Assembly: GCA_964513415.1 (NCBI GenBank)
Contig: CAZEMX010000002.1
Location: 1 to 55,513 of the forward strand
Direction: 5' to 3'
Length of the DNA: 55,513 nt
Source of the DNA: Methanomethylicus sp964513415
GTDB taxonomy: Archaea > Thermoproteota > Methanomethylicia > Methanomethylicales > Methanomethylicaceae
A program made the position numbers and the translations under genes. Positions 28,240-38,400 of the stretch are shown here, piece by piece (position 1 is the first letter of the stretch; each line of letters opens with the position of its first letter). The notes under the pieces were generated by a model. The model saw only the letters and a program-made list of their open reading frames with translations, was not told the DNA's origin and did no database searches.

Positions 28240-29268
28240 ATGCAAAGAAAAGACTTCGGCGGAGAAGTAGCCTTCTCTCTGCTTAACGCTCCGGTAGCCG
28301 GAGACGTTGTACAGGCAAACGGGCTGAACGCCATTACTGGCTTGCCCACCTTCAAAGACGCGGACTACAAAGGGTACGTCCGGGAAGATCCGGTTGCAGA
28401 AACCAAACAGGTCGTCACGGTCAACCTGAGCACGGCAGTAGCCGCCAGTGGCAAATACCGCCTGAAAATCGGCTCGTATGCCAACCGGGAATTCGAACAC
28501 ATGGGCGTGCTGAAAACGTTCGGATACACTGCTCCTGCAGTTCTGACCGGAACGGCTTCGCTCGACGAGCACAACATGTATGTCAAGCTCGCCAAGGACA
28601 TCAATCGCAGTTTGCCCAAGCTGGTAAATGCGTATCCCCTGGTAACGCTGACGCATGCTGCCGGTACTTTCGTAGTAGGCGAAGTCCTCACCGGAGCAAC
28701 TACCGGTGCAAAAGGCATTGTAGTGTCGTCTTCCAGCGGCACCTGCCAAGTCGCTCTGACCACCCTCGACCCGTACAAGATCTTCACGGGTACGGAGAAC
28801 TTAGATGACGAAAGCAATACCGGTCCTTTCGCCATGAGTGGCATTACGCTCGGCGTAGGCCTTCGACTGGCAGACACCGGCAAATACTTCGATCCCAAGG
28901 AAATCAAAAACGGCGCAACAGTTGTGCGTGCAGATGTCGGCTTCTCTGCTTCGGATATCACCGTCACCACGGCTGCTGTGTATTCTCGCGGCCAGGGAGC
29001 CTGGCTGCTCGGTCGTGTCCCGGTACTGGAACGGACGAGCGGAAACCTGGCATCCGGGGCTTTCGACATGGCGACCAACCAGACGCCAGATCCCACGGCC
29101 TGGTACTACAAGTACATCCTCAACATCGAGGTGCCGATCAACCCCAGTGCAAGCCAAAACAGCATGCAAACGCGTAAATATTCTTACGTCGTATGGGCGA
29201 AAGGCGGCGGTACTGTCGGCTCGCCGACGGCCCCAACGGCATTTAACGCTGCAATTGCAGCCCTGTAA
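28240..29268 (+). CDS. Probable abundant structural protein (auxiliary capsid or head-decoration) (342 aa)
   Basis: 342 residues, beta-rich. The middle carries GTFVVGEVLTGATTGAKGIVVSS, a short module seen in many phage structural proteins. It has its own consensus promoter and a strong terminator, and GC-rich, even codon use like the major capsid gene, all signs of high expression. Between the capsid and ring genes of crAss-like phages lie auxiliary head proteins, so that is my first choice; a fibre or spike component is possible. Confidence 0.6.
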   Translation: MQRKDFGGEVAFSLLNAPVAGDVVQANGLNAITGLPTFKDADYKGYVREDPVAETKQVVTVNLSTAVAASGKYRLKIGSYANREFEHMGVLKTFGYTAPAVLTGTASLDEHNMYVKLAKDINRSLPKLVNAYPLVTLTHAAGTFVVGEVLTGATTGAKGIVVSSSSGTCQVALTTLDPYKIFTGTENLDDESNTGPFAMSGITLGVGLRLADTGKYFDPKEIKNGATVVRADVGFSASDITVTTAAVYSRGQGAWLLGRVPVLERTSGNLASGAFDMATNQTPDPTAWYYKYILNIEVPINPSASQNSMQTRKYSYVVWAKGGGTVGSPTAPTAFNAAIAAL

Positions 29269-29287
29269 GCTGTTGGCTCAATTAATC

Positions 29288-29320
29288 AAAAAGGTGGTCG
29301 AATAGGCCACCTTTTTTTTA
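29288..29320 (+). terminator. Strong intrinsic terminator
   Basis: 10-bp stem AAAAAGGTGG/CCACCTTTTT (29288-29297, 29307-29316) followed by further T. Closes the single-gene unit of the 342-residue protein. Confidence 0.85.
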
Positions 29321-29342
29321 TTTTTACCAAAACCCCTTTCGC

Positions 29343-30179
29343 ATGTTGCCCATTTCTTTGAAGGACATTCGTTCGGACATCATACTGATTGCTTCACATT
29401 CTAAAGTGAGCAAAGACAGGCGATTTTGGAACGACCACATTGACTTCATGATTCACAAGCACCGGGCTATCGTGATCAATGAGGTTTTCAATCAGACCAA
29501 GATGATCGATCCGATTTGGATACAGGATCTCGGAAATCGAAACGTCACAACCATTGATAGTGCAGAAGAAGTGAGTATTGGATGCGTTGGGTGGACTTTT
29601 GGGAAGGTTGTGTTGCCTCGAGTTATGCCGTTGGCTGACAATGCAGGAGAAGTTCGAGTTGCATCTACCAGCCATCAAAAGACTTACTATCGCAGAGAAA
29701 TTGCGTTTTTCTTAGAGCTTGATCCTAAAAGTCTTCAAGCCAAATTTGACACCTATTTTCGAATCGGAGACGCATTTTACCTGCATCCTGCTCCATCAGA
29801 AGCATCGTTCCGATTGATCCTAGACAATCCCATGCAGGGGGATTTCTTTGACAATACCGTGCAAAATTTCATTGAGCCTGATTTGGAATATGCTGTTTCA
29901 GACGGAGTAGTCCGATACAACGGCACCAACTATGCTCCTGGCAGCACATTCACTGGCGTGTTTGAGCAACGCACTTATACCGGACAAGGTCGGGTTTACT
30001 TCAAGGCCATGCGTAGGCCGATGAATGAAAACGACCCTTATCCCGTATCGTTTATCGTCGCGCGAGCAATCGTAGACAATATCCTTACTCGTGAATTGGA
30101 GATTGAATCGAAGAAAATCGCTGATATCAGGAATGACAATGCTGATCAGCTGTCCTTAACTCAAGCACTGCAGTCATGA
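29343..30179 (+). CDS. Probable ring/neck protein with YxVSxG module (278 aa)
   Basis: 278 residues. Helical start, beta-rich middle, and around residues 185-215 the module EYAVSDGVVRYNGTNYAPGS, related to those in the 258-residue and muzzle proteins. C-terminus helical and acidic. In crAss-like phages proteins of this size here form the portal-attached rings. The stop overlaps the next ATG. Confidence 0.6.
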   Translation: MLPISLKDIRSDIILIASHSKVSKDRRFWNDHIDFMIHKHRAIVINEVFNQTKMIDPIWIQDLGNRNVTTIDSAEEVSIGCVGWTFGKVVLPRVMPLADNAGEVRVASTSHQKTYYRREIAFFLELDPKSLQAKFDTYFRIGDAFYLHPAPSEASFRLILDNPMQGDFFDNTVQNFIEPDLEYAVSDGVVRYNGTNYAPGSTFTGVFEQRTYTGQGRVYFKAMRRPMNENDPYPVSFIVARAIVDNILTRELEIESKKIADIRNDNADQLSLTQALQS

Positions 30180-30631
30180 GAATGATGCAAGAGACCATTG
30201 CTGGTCAATCGTTGATCAAGCCCTTAAACACAAAGAGCTTGGTTCGATATGCTCTTGGCAAGTCTTCAAAGTATGTCAATGCTACTCGTGACTACAAGAA
30301 GATCTGCAAGATCATGACGCTGTACTTCAAAATCATGTGGAAAGCTGTGCTTAATGGATACGAGTGGAGCATTCCCAATACCATGACGATACGAGTAGTG
30401 AGAAAAGTTCAGTTACATCCGCGTCGTTGGCACAACAAAAGCGTCCACAAAAAGAAGAACGAGTTCATGCAAAACAAACGTTCCGGGTTCTATTACGAAA
30501 TCAAAATGGACTGTCCCGAAGCTAAGAATCAAAGCATGAAGCTGAAAGCGGCCAAAACTCCACGATACGAGCTGAACGAAATACTGAACAATACAGACAA
30601 AGAATACATCTTAATCGATGAAAAGCTTTAA
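30176..30631 (+). CDS. Small basic neck-region protein (151 aa)
   Basis: 151 residues, strongly basic (KVQLHPRRWHNKSVHKKKNEF). Overlaps the previous gene by 4 nt and the next by 14 nt, so it is cotranslated within the neck cluster. No family recognised. Its charge suggests contact with DNA or with acidic virion proteins. Confidence 0.6.
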   Translation: MRMMQETIAGQSLIKPLNTKSLVRYALGKSSKYVNATRDYKKICKIMTLYFKIMWKAVLNGYEWSIPNTMTIRVVRKVQLHPRRWHNKSVHKKKNEFMQNKRSGFYYEIKMDCPEAKNQSMKLKAAKTPRYELNEILNNTDKEYILIDEKL

Positions 30632-31382
30632 GCACGTTTCTGTTCGCCAAGCAGTCACATTGGCTGCGGAAAACATGGGCCTGGAAGGTCAGCTCAACAA
30701 GTTGGTCCCGCTATTTACGTTGTGGGCAACTGAAGCTGAGCGAAGGATCGGCAGCTACACGCAGTACGAGGAAGATATTGTCGTGCTTGACGTACAAGAT
30801 TGTTACAGCGAGCCACTTCCTTGTTCTGCTGTGGCTGTACTGGGCGTAATTGCAGGAGACAAAGGATGTGACTGTACGTTGCTTTTCAAAAATGCTTTCT
30901 CGAACTATTCTTCTCAATCCATTGCCCCAAATGCTCAGTATGGATTCTACGTGCTTGATGGAGGATCCATGCAGTGTACTCCAAATCTTCAATGGAGGAT
31001 CACAGATGGCCGTATTCATTTTATCAATGGTACGTACCGGGCCGGAAAGATTACAGTAAAAATTCTTCGGCAGCAGGAAGAAGACGGTTTTATCAAGATA
31101 GTAGAGCATCACAAGTATGCGATTGCTGAATTCATTCGGTGGATGTGGATGAAGCGAAATCGCACTGATCCCAAAGGAAAGCTGTACTACCAAGGAGAAA
31201 TTGCTGCTGCACAGCAAGAATGGTCCAGGTTGTGTGCAAATGCAACCGCAACGGACGGAGAGCCTACCCCTGACCAAATCAATTACATTCGCGCGCTTTA
31301 CAACGATCCTACCAGCGGATTGGCTTACGCCTCCTGGATATATCAAGACCCGTACTACTATGCAAACAGAATTGTCTTTTGA
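30618..31382 (+). CDS. Tail/neck ring protein (P22 gp4-like position)
   Basis: 254 residues. The helical N-terminus VRQAVTLAAENMGLEG...LFTLWATEAERRIGSY and the pattern of a beta-rich middle then helices (AIAEFIRWMWMKRNRTD) fit the tail-adaptor proteins annotated in crAss-like phages as P22 gp4-like tail tubular proteins. Directly precedes the muzzle gene, overlapping it by 23 nt. Confidence 0.65.
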   Translation: MKSFKHVSVRQAVTLAAENMGLEGQLNKLVPLFTLWATEAERRIGSYTQYEEDIVVLDVQDCYSEPLPCSAVAVLGVIAGDKGCDCTLLFKNAFSNYSSQSIAPNAQYGFYVLDGGSMQCTPNLQWRITDGRIHFINGTYRAGKITVKILRQQEEDGFIKIVEHHKYAIAEFIRWMWMKRNRTDPKGKLYYQGEIAAAQQEWSRLCANATATDGEPTPDQINYIRALYNDPTSGLAYASWIYQDPYYYANRIVF

Positions 31383-34300
31383 GAAAGGAATGTCTCAGGA
31401 TAGCTGGTTGCAGCCTCCTGGTACGTTTTACACATCAAGCTGTTTTTCTCTGGTGGATCCGGATCGGAATCTCTATGCGCTGAACAGTCACCGAGGAAAC
31501 GAGCATGCGTTTTCACTTACCAAGAATTACCGGCCAGTAGGCGGCTGTGCACGAGGAAACTATATCGCCATTTTTGCTGCCAAGCCAGGACGTGCCGGCG
31601 GGGAAATCGGTCGATTGTCCTTTGATCGTGCACTTCGAACAGCCGCCTACACGCCGATTTACAACAACCAAGAGCTCCCATTTTTTATCGATCGGACCAT
31701 CGAAAGCGACCTTTTTATTGAAAATGAAGAGATGGTTCGGCTGATCTGGACGGATCGGGTTCTTACGCCAAAAACGCTAAATTTTGCTGATTCTCGCTTT
31801 TATACCAACATTCCATCCGGATCTTTAATTGCCAGCACCGAATACATGGTGGTTTCGGGAGAGATCTTGTATAACGGCGTGACTTACGGGCCCAATGCAA
31901 GCTCAGGCTTGACTTCCTTCATTGCAAACGCGACAGCCATTTATGGTTTATTGAGCCTTTCTGCACTGGTCATCCAGCCACCTCCTTTGCGTATGATGGA
32001 CTGGACTCCCGAAAAACAAACCGGCAACCTTACAGTCGTAGGGCCTATACCTGGCAATGTTCCATGTGGAACAGGAGTTTTTACCTACCAACTCATTGAC
32101 GATCGCGGCGCCGCGTCATCCTGGTCGCCAGTAACCTTCCCAGTCCGGTTTGCCGGCCCGGATCCGGTCGGCTATACCTTCCAGGCATATCAGCAGCATC
32201 AAGGCCACCCTTTTGACACAAATTCCAGTCAGGGCGTACGGTTACGCGTAGACAGGATCGATCTGGGATACACAAGGATTCGAATCGCTTTTGTCCGGGG
32301 AACAGACTACCAGGTTTATGAACAGCCGGTAGTCATTTTTGATAGTGGAATCACCGGGTCGTCCATGACTTTTGATTACACCGGAGCAGAGCTTTTGGCT
32401 CAACTTACCGAAGAAGACATTCGGGAAATCAATGTGTTATTGAAGCGGGTGAAGTCTTTTACCATCATCAACAACCTGTTGATTCCTGCAAATATTTCGA
32501 AAGCCCAAGATGTGCGTTGGGATCCTTCAGCTGGCGTTACCGCAAAAAATATCGAGTATGAATGCCTAACCGACGTCATGAGCCCGGTGACTGCACTGAA
32601 CGGACCTACTTATGGAGCCTGGGCGACGGCTGGCATTCCCGGGACAAGCGGAACTACATTTGACCGGATCTGGCCGGCACAATGGTACAAGGTTGTTGGT
32701 GGGCCGATCATATACTGCGGAACGACCTATTCTCCAGGGCAATATTTCAAAGGAATTCCAATTCAGACAAATGCGGCTGGCGAGCAATACACCAGTGCTT
32801 CCGGTGGTTTTGTAAAGCCGGTGATTCTGATCAAAAAATATGACAATTTGGGATCCCCTGTATATCAGGAAGTTGAGCTGAATAACGACTTTTATGATGG
32901 CAAAGGAATGACTGCCAGTCATTATGTCAGCAGCTTGTGGCGAGACGAAAAGTATCGTTACTTTCTTTACCTGACCGATGCTGCCGGCAACATAGGATAC
33001 ATGCGTTGGCTCCAGGACAAAACAGTGCCGGCACAACATAAGCTTGCTTCAGATATCGATCCCGACACCGGGCAGCCGATCGGCTTTGACATGGGGCTTG
33101 TAAAGCAGTATGCTCTTGGCCCGGCAGACTGGACTGCAGGCCGTGCACGCTGGACTGCCCGGCACATTGGAACTGAGTTTAACGGAATCAATTTCAACAA
33201 CCTGTGTGCAGAATTGGGGATATCCTTGGCGGATTTGCCTAAATACTTCAGCGGTTTTGGAATAGCCAGATGCCCGCGAGACGGCAAAATCATTGCCCAA
33301 GGAATTATGTATCTGTGCACTGAAAGCCAGACCGGTTCACCAAGGACCATTTATCCAATTGGGACAGAAAAAGCGGGTGATGATGAAAACTATACTGTAG
33401 GCAATCGGAAGCCTTTCGTTTACGCTTTCTATTCACCTGATCACCAGCTCAGGTTCAATGGGCGCCCGGATCTTTCCCTTGCTGAGTTTGCCGAAACTGC
33501 AGCCTACATTTTTCCGGATTTGATGACCGGGACATGGTATGAGTGCACTGGCCGCGGGCGAGACTACATGTACAAATACGGCCGTTACGACACTGTTCCT
33601 GCCGGGGCAGTAGGCTTTGGCAATAAAAGCCGGATCGATCAGGCAAACAGCCTGGACGAAGTCGAATATGGCTCTTCTTTTGGCATGTTGGGAACCGTCT
33701 TTGACAATCGGGGCTATTCTGCTGGCTTTAGTCAGGCCAACGGAGATGATAGTTATGGAGCACGATGTTCCGTGCTTTTGCTTGACAATCAGAATAAAGT
33801 CCCTTTGGATCCATGGTCTTTAACCAAGCCAATTATCAACCTGATTTCCAACAAACAGGTTTTTTATGGCGGCGACAGCGAAGCTGCAAAAGCCAGCAAT
33901 CAGGCAATATTAACGCCTCATTACCAGGCATTTGATTCTGACTTTATTTCAATGCTGATTGCAAATAGTGGAATTTGTAATGGAATCCAGGTTTTCGGCG
34001 GCGATGCTCACATTGGTTTCTATGGCTTTGAAAGAATGATCCATGACGGTAGCGGCACCTATTCGATCGGTGTTGTCTTCCCGGTAGAAAGCCATGCCAA
34101 TTATCATCTACGTGAAGGCAGGACGTTTGGCCGATCCAATGCAGCTCACAACTCCAACAATGGGATCCAAATGTCCAACCCGGAGCAGTTCATTTGCTCC
34201 GGGGCGTACAGCAATACCTACCTGACAGCTCCATACGATGCTTTGCCGGCCAATTATCGGCCTGTCAGCCGCTTTCCATATCGGGGGCTTTATAGCTTGC

Positions 34301-35481
34301 AAAAGGTCCCGGGAGAAACCAGTAACAGTTTCACGGTGTTCAAACAGAACAATTTCCGGGATGTTCTCGGTACTCGAGGCGAGATCAATGCGATCCGGGG
34401 AAAGCAAGGGAAGCTCTTCTACTGGCAAGATGATGCTGTAGGTTATATCCCGGTGAATGAACGGGCTGTTATTCCTGCAGCACTGGGTCAGGCTACCATA
34501 CTTGGCGAGGGAGGGGTCATGCAGCGTTTTGATGAACGAACCAGCCATGTCGGCTGTCAGCATCAATACAGCTTGACAGAAACGCCGGAAGGATTTGTAT
34601 GGGTTGACGGCCGTAGGCGGGCATTGTATTACATGACTGTGGGCTTGGAAACTATCGATGTAGGCCAGGCAAAAAGTCTGATGGGCCATTTTAACGAGGT
34701 CCTTCAAGGCGCCGTGCTTGTCCAGGATAACCCAACGGCCTTTCAAGGCATTTCTGGGGTGTATGATCCCATCCTTCGTAGGACTTACATCACCATTCAC
34801 CATGACAAACCGCTGGACAAAACCATCATTTTTGATCAGATAACTAATCAATTTGGTGGTTTATTACCATTGAATCCCAGTTTCTATCTCTCTTTTGCTG
34901 ATGAGTGCTTTGCATTTACGCATCAACAAAATGAGAATCCTTTGCTTGCCGGCAACTATGTAGTAGGTGATATCCGTCAGGCTCCTGATGGCGACTTTTA
35001 TGTATCGATCACCAACTACAACCAGGCAACAGCGGGAGATCCGCGGCTTTTGCTATTTCGGTGGGTACGACTGAACAACTATGGGGATGCATTTGCTATG
35101 AACCGCGGCCAAATTGGCCGGTTCTTCAATTATGTTTTTCCTTCAGTTGTAGTCATTCGAACAATGACAGATCAGTTCTCTTTGGAAAAAGTCTTTGACA
35201 ACCTGGAATGGAACAGCTCAAACGAATTCTTCACCAGCATTGAATGTTCAAATGAAGTACAGGTTGCTCAGGATCAACAGGTGGTTGGGAATCCTGAATA
35301 CGAGTACAGAAACAAGAAGTGGTTCAGCTCTATACCTTTGGCTGATGATGGTCGCTTAATTGGGACTTACATTGACATCAAAGCTACAAAAGACAATCGG
35401 CTGGACGGAAATCCAACGGTGAGTAGTAACGAACGAATTGTATTGCGGTCATTGGCCGTGATTTATCGTAAAGCATACTGA
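31360..35481 (+). CDS. Muzzle / tail stabilization protein
   Basis: 1373 residues from the ATG at 31360. The start ELSFEKGMSQD...LQPPGTFYTSSCF is the typical opening of large phage tail stabilization proteins, and the size and position match the muzzle protein of crAss-like phages, which closes the tail barrel. The chain is beta-rich throughout. It contains at least two copies of the module EYMVVSGEILYNGVTYGP (about 165) and YKVVGGPIIYCGTTYSPGQ (about 445). The frame extends further upstream to 31201 but this is within the previous gene. A start at 31390 is possible but would drop the conserved SFEKG. Confidence 0.8.
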   Translation: MQTELSFEKGMSQDSWLQPPGTFYTSSCFSLVDPDRNLYALNSHRGNEHAFSLTKNYRPVGGCARGNYIAIFAAKPGRAGGEIGRLSFDRALRTAAYTPIYNNQELPFFIDRTIESDLFIENEEMVRLIWTDRVLTPKTLNFADSRFYTNIPSGSLIASTEYMVVSGEILYNGVTYGPNASSGLTSFIANATAIYGLLSLSALVIQPPPLRMMDWTPEKQTGNLTVVGPIPGNVPCGTGVFTYQLIDDRGAASSWSPVTFPVRFAGPDPVGYTFQAYQQHQGHPFDTNSSQGVRLRVDRIDLGYTRIRIAFVRGTDYQVYEQPVVIFDSGITGSSMTFDYTGAELLAQLTEEDIREINVLLKRVKSFTIINNLLIPANISKAQDVRWDPSAGVTAKNIEYECLTDVMSPVTALNGPTYGAWATAGIPGTSGTTFDRIWPAQWYKVVGGPIIYCGTTYSPGQYFKGIPIQTNAAGEQYTSASGGFVKPVILIKKYDNLGSPVYQEVELNNDFYDGKGMTASHYVSSLWRDEKYRYFLYLTDAAGNIGYMRWLQDKTVPAQHKLASDIDPDTGQPIGFDMGLVKQYALGPADWTAGRARWTARHIGTEFNGINFNNLCAELGISLADLPKYFSGFGIARCPRDGKIIAQGIMYLCTESQTGSPRTIYPIGTEKAGDDENYTVGNRKPFVYAFYSPDHQLRFNGRPDLSLAEFAETAAYIFPDLMTGTWYECTGRGRDYMYKYGRYDTVPAGAVGFGNKSRIDQANSLDEVEYGSSFGMLGTVFDNRGYSAGFSQANGDDSYGARCSVLLLDNQNKVPLDPWSLTKPIINLISNKQVFYGGDSEAAKASNQAILTPHYQAFDSDFISMLIANSGICNGIQVFGGDAHIGFYGFERMIHDGSGTYSIGVVFPVESHANYHLREGRTFGRSNAAHNSNNGIQMSNPEQFICSGAYSNTYLTAPYDALPANYRPVSRFPYRGLYSLQKVPGETSNSFTVFKQNNFRDVLGTRGEINAIRGKQGKLFYWQDDAVGYIPVNERAVIPAALGQATILGEGGVMQRFDERTSHVGCQHQYSLTETPEGFVWVDGRRRALYYMTVGLETIDVGQAKSLMGHFNEVLQGAVLVQDNPTAFQGISGVYDPILRRTYITIHHDKPLDKTIIFDQITNQFGGLLPLNPSFYLSFADECFAFTHQQNENPLLAGNYVVGDIRQAPDGDFYVSITNYNQATAGDPRLLLFRWVRLNNYGDAFAMNRGQIGRFFNYVFPSVVVIRTMTDQFSLEKVFDNLEWNSSNEFFTSIECSNEVQVAQDQQVVGNPEYEYRNKKWFSSIPLADDGRLIGTYIDIKATKDNRLDGNPTVSSNERIVLRSLAVIYRKAY

Positions 35482-35482
35482 T

Positions 35483-38400
35483 ATGGGACGCGTAGTAACC
35501 AATCCTCCAAAAATGCGCCGGCAACTCAATAGAGGCGGTTTTGCAAAAGCCATTGCCAAGATGACGCCTGAACAAAAGGCCATTTTTGACAAGCTCAGTG
35601 ATTCTGAAAAAGAGGTTTTTATAAAGTCTGCCGGCCTTGATGGGATGAGTGCATCAACAGGCATGGCCATTGGCGCCGGAGCGCAACTTGCAGGTCAGGT
35701 AGTAAACACGATCGATCAGCAGGATGGCGAAGCTTCCATGGGCGGAACCATTGCTTCAAACGCACTGCAATACGGCGGAAAAGGAGCAGCAATTGGAACT
35801 ATGATTGCTCCAGGCGTCGGAACGGCAATCGGCGGAGGTATTGGCGCTGTTGCTGGTGCAGCTGTAGGATATATGCAGGGAAAGGGACAGCAAGATCAAC
35901 AAAGCCAGGCTGACAAGGCTGCGCGACATGCAGCTGGCGCTTCATCGATGGATGTTGCTGGCCGGATTGGAGCAAAAGAGGGTGGCAAAATTGGCAGCCC
36001 TTCAGGGCTCGTAGATATCATCATGGGGCCTCAAAGTCCTACCGGTACAGCTTTGATCAATGATGGTCGTGAAAAGAAAGCTTCCGGTGGATCTGTTGTC
36101 GGCCCGGGTGGCCCGAAAGCTGATGCAATCGATACTCAGCTTCCCAAAGGTTCTTTTGTAGTGCCTGCTGAAAACGCTGCGATTGCAGAACAGTTGCGTT
36201 CCACCTATTTCAGTACGCCAAAAAAGAAAATGAAAGGCGGCGGATCGGTGCCAGTTTCGTTAAGCAACGGCGAACACGTCTTCATGCCCGAAGAGGTTTC
36301 TCATCTGGAAAAGCAAGGGATCAATTTGCATTACCTGGCTCCAAATGCAGAACAAACCGGTATGGGCTATCAAAACGGAGGACGCGTAAAAATGAATCGC
36401 GGAGGAAAAGCCGGAGAAAATGCTGAAGTCGCCAGTGAAAAAGAGCTGGAAGAGATTGAAGCACTTCTCGAGGATACAAACGTGCAGGCGTACCTTGAAG
36501 GAATTCGTCATGGAGAAGAGAATCCCAAAAAAGGAATCAAATCTAAAAACCCCAATTCTACTGCTCAGGGAAGTTTTCAGTTTCTTCAAAAAACAAGAGA
36601 CAAAATACTGGAGAAGTATGGCTATGATGCATGGAGCAAAGAGCCTACGATGCAAGCATTGGCAGCCGTCGCTTTGATTTATGATAACAACAAGTGGAAA
36701 AAGAAAGGCGAGGATGGAAAAGTACTGGATCATATCAAGTCTGGAAATTTTGATAAAGCAGATAAGATCCTTGCTGAAAGGAAACAGTGGACTTCGCTTC
36801 CTGGAGGAACTGAAAAGAATTCAAAGACGGATACTATTCCACAGGTTCGGGAAGAGTATTTGAAGAGCCGAGAATCTGGTAGGATTGCTGAGTATCAAAA
36901 AAAATATGATCCCACTAAGCGGTTTCAATATCTCGTTTCTGAAGATGAAAGCGATCCTGTTGATTTTTCTATTGCGGAAGATCCTTTAAAGGCAGAATCT
37001 TGGCTCAACTTGAAAGATGCTGGTTTTTTTGGCTCATATCGTGTTGGAAATCGTTATGTTAATGATTCGGCTGGCCCTATACATCCATTCCCTGAATATC
37101 AAAATGTAGATTACAAAGTTGTTCAAGAAATAAATAATTTAATATTAGGAGCAAAAACTCCTTCAGAATTAAAAAAGATACTTTCAGAAACAATCATTGA
37201 AAAATACCCTAATACACTTATCCCAATATATCCTGGTTCAAAAGATACAAGAGCAGAATATCATATCATTAATGTAAATTCAATACTTGCAAAAGCAGAA
37301 CTTTTAAGACAGCGGCTTGAAAATGAAAAAAAGACAATAAGTGCTACTTCTGGAATTATTAAAGGTGACAGATTTAAAGAAATAGAATCTGAACTTAAAG
37401 TTTTGAGTGAAATCAATAGAGATGCAATATATCTGAGAGACACTCATAGAAATAGCCAAGACAATCAGTATCTTAAAGCTAGACACCAGAGTGGAGATAA
37501 CTTGCCTTCTGTATATGAAGTAACTGGAACTACTTCATCTGCATCAACAAGCAAAGATGATGAGACTCTTCCTAAAGGATTAGCCGCAAGCATTGATGAA
37601 CGTGTAAGCCGTGCAGGGGCACAACCGCGTGATGAAAGCAGCAGTAATGATGCTTTCACGACAAAAACAAAAAGCAATTCGGTAAATGCTGAATTGACGC
37701 AATCTATTCTTGCGGCAACAAACCCTGAAGAATTGAAGCGAATCGTAAAAGAAAGGAATAGTGATTTCGATGCAAATGCTGTAAAAGCATTAAAATCCAA
37801 AATAGAATTGCTCTGGCCTCGAAGAAATAGATTGCCAGGCGATTCTGTAATGACTGCATCAGACTACAATTCTTTACTGCAAAGCGCCAATAACATACAA
37901 AACAGGATTAATAAAGTTCCACCAAGCATAACAAATCTTGATGATGAAAATCTTCCTGAAGGTTTAGCTGCAAGTATTGATGAGCGCGTAAGTCGTGCAT
38001 GGGCACAACCGCGTAAAACGACATACACTGAACGTGAGCGTTCTCGTCGAATGGATGCCAATGCAGAAGATATCAAAGCATCTCAAAAGCGCGAAAAGCT
38101 CAGTCAGCTCGCTGTCAACAAAGCAGCTGGTGTGCCGGTTTCTTTAGACGGTCTTTCAAAAGAAGATCTTGATTATATCGATCAAATTACAGCAAAGCTT
38201 CAAGAAAAAGAAAATGCTGCTAAAGCTACTGCTGACGCAGAATTTGAAGCACAACAAAAGTTTGATAAAAAAAGAGCAGAAGATAATGATCGAATGAATG
38301 AAATGGGGTTAGACGAAGATTATCTCGCCCCTAGCACTGGCTTGAATCCTAAAAAACCGGTTTTACGAGAAAAGCCAAGTACAGAAATACCAGAAATCCC

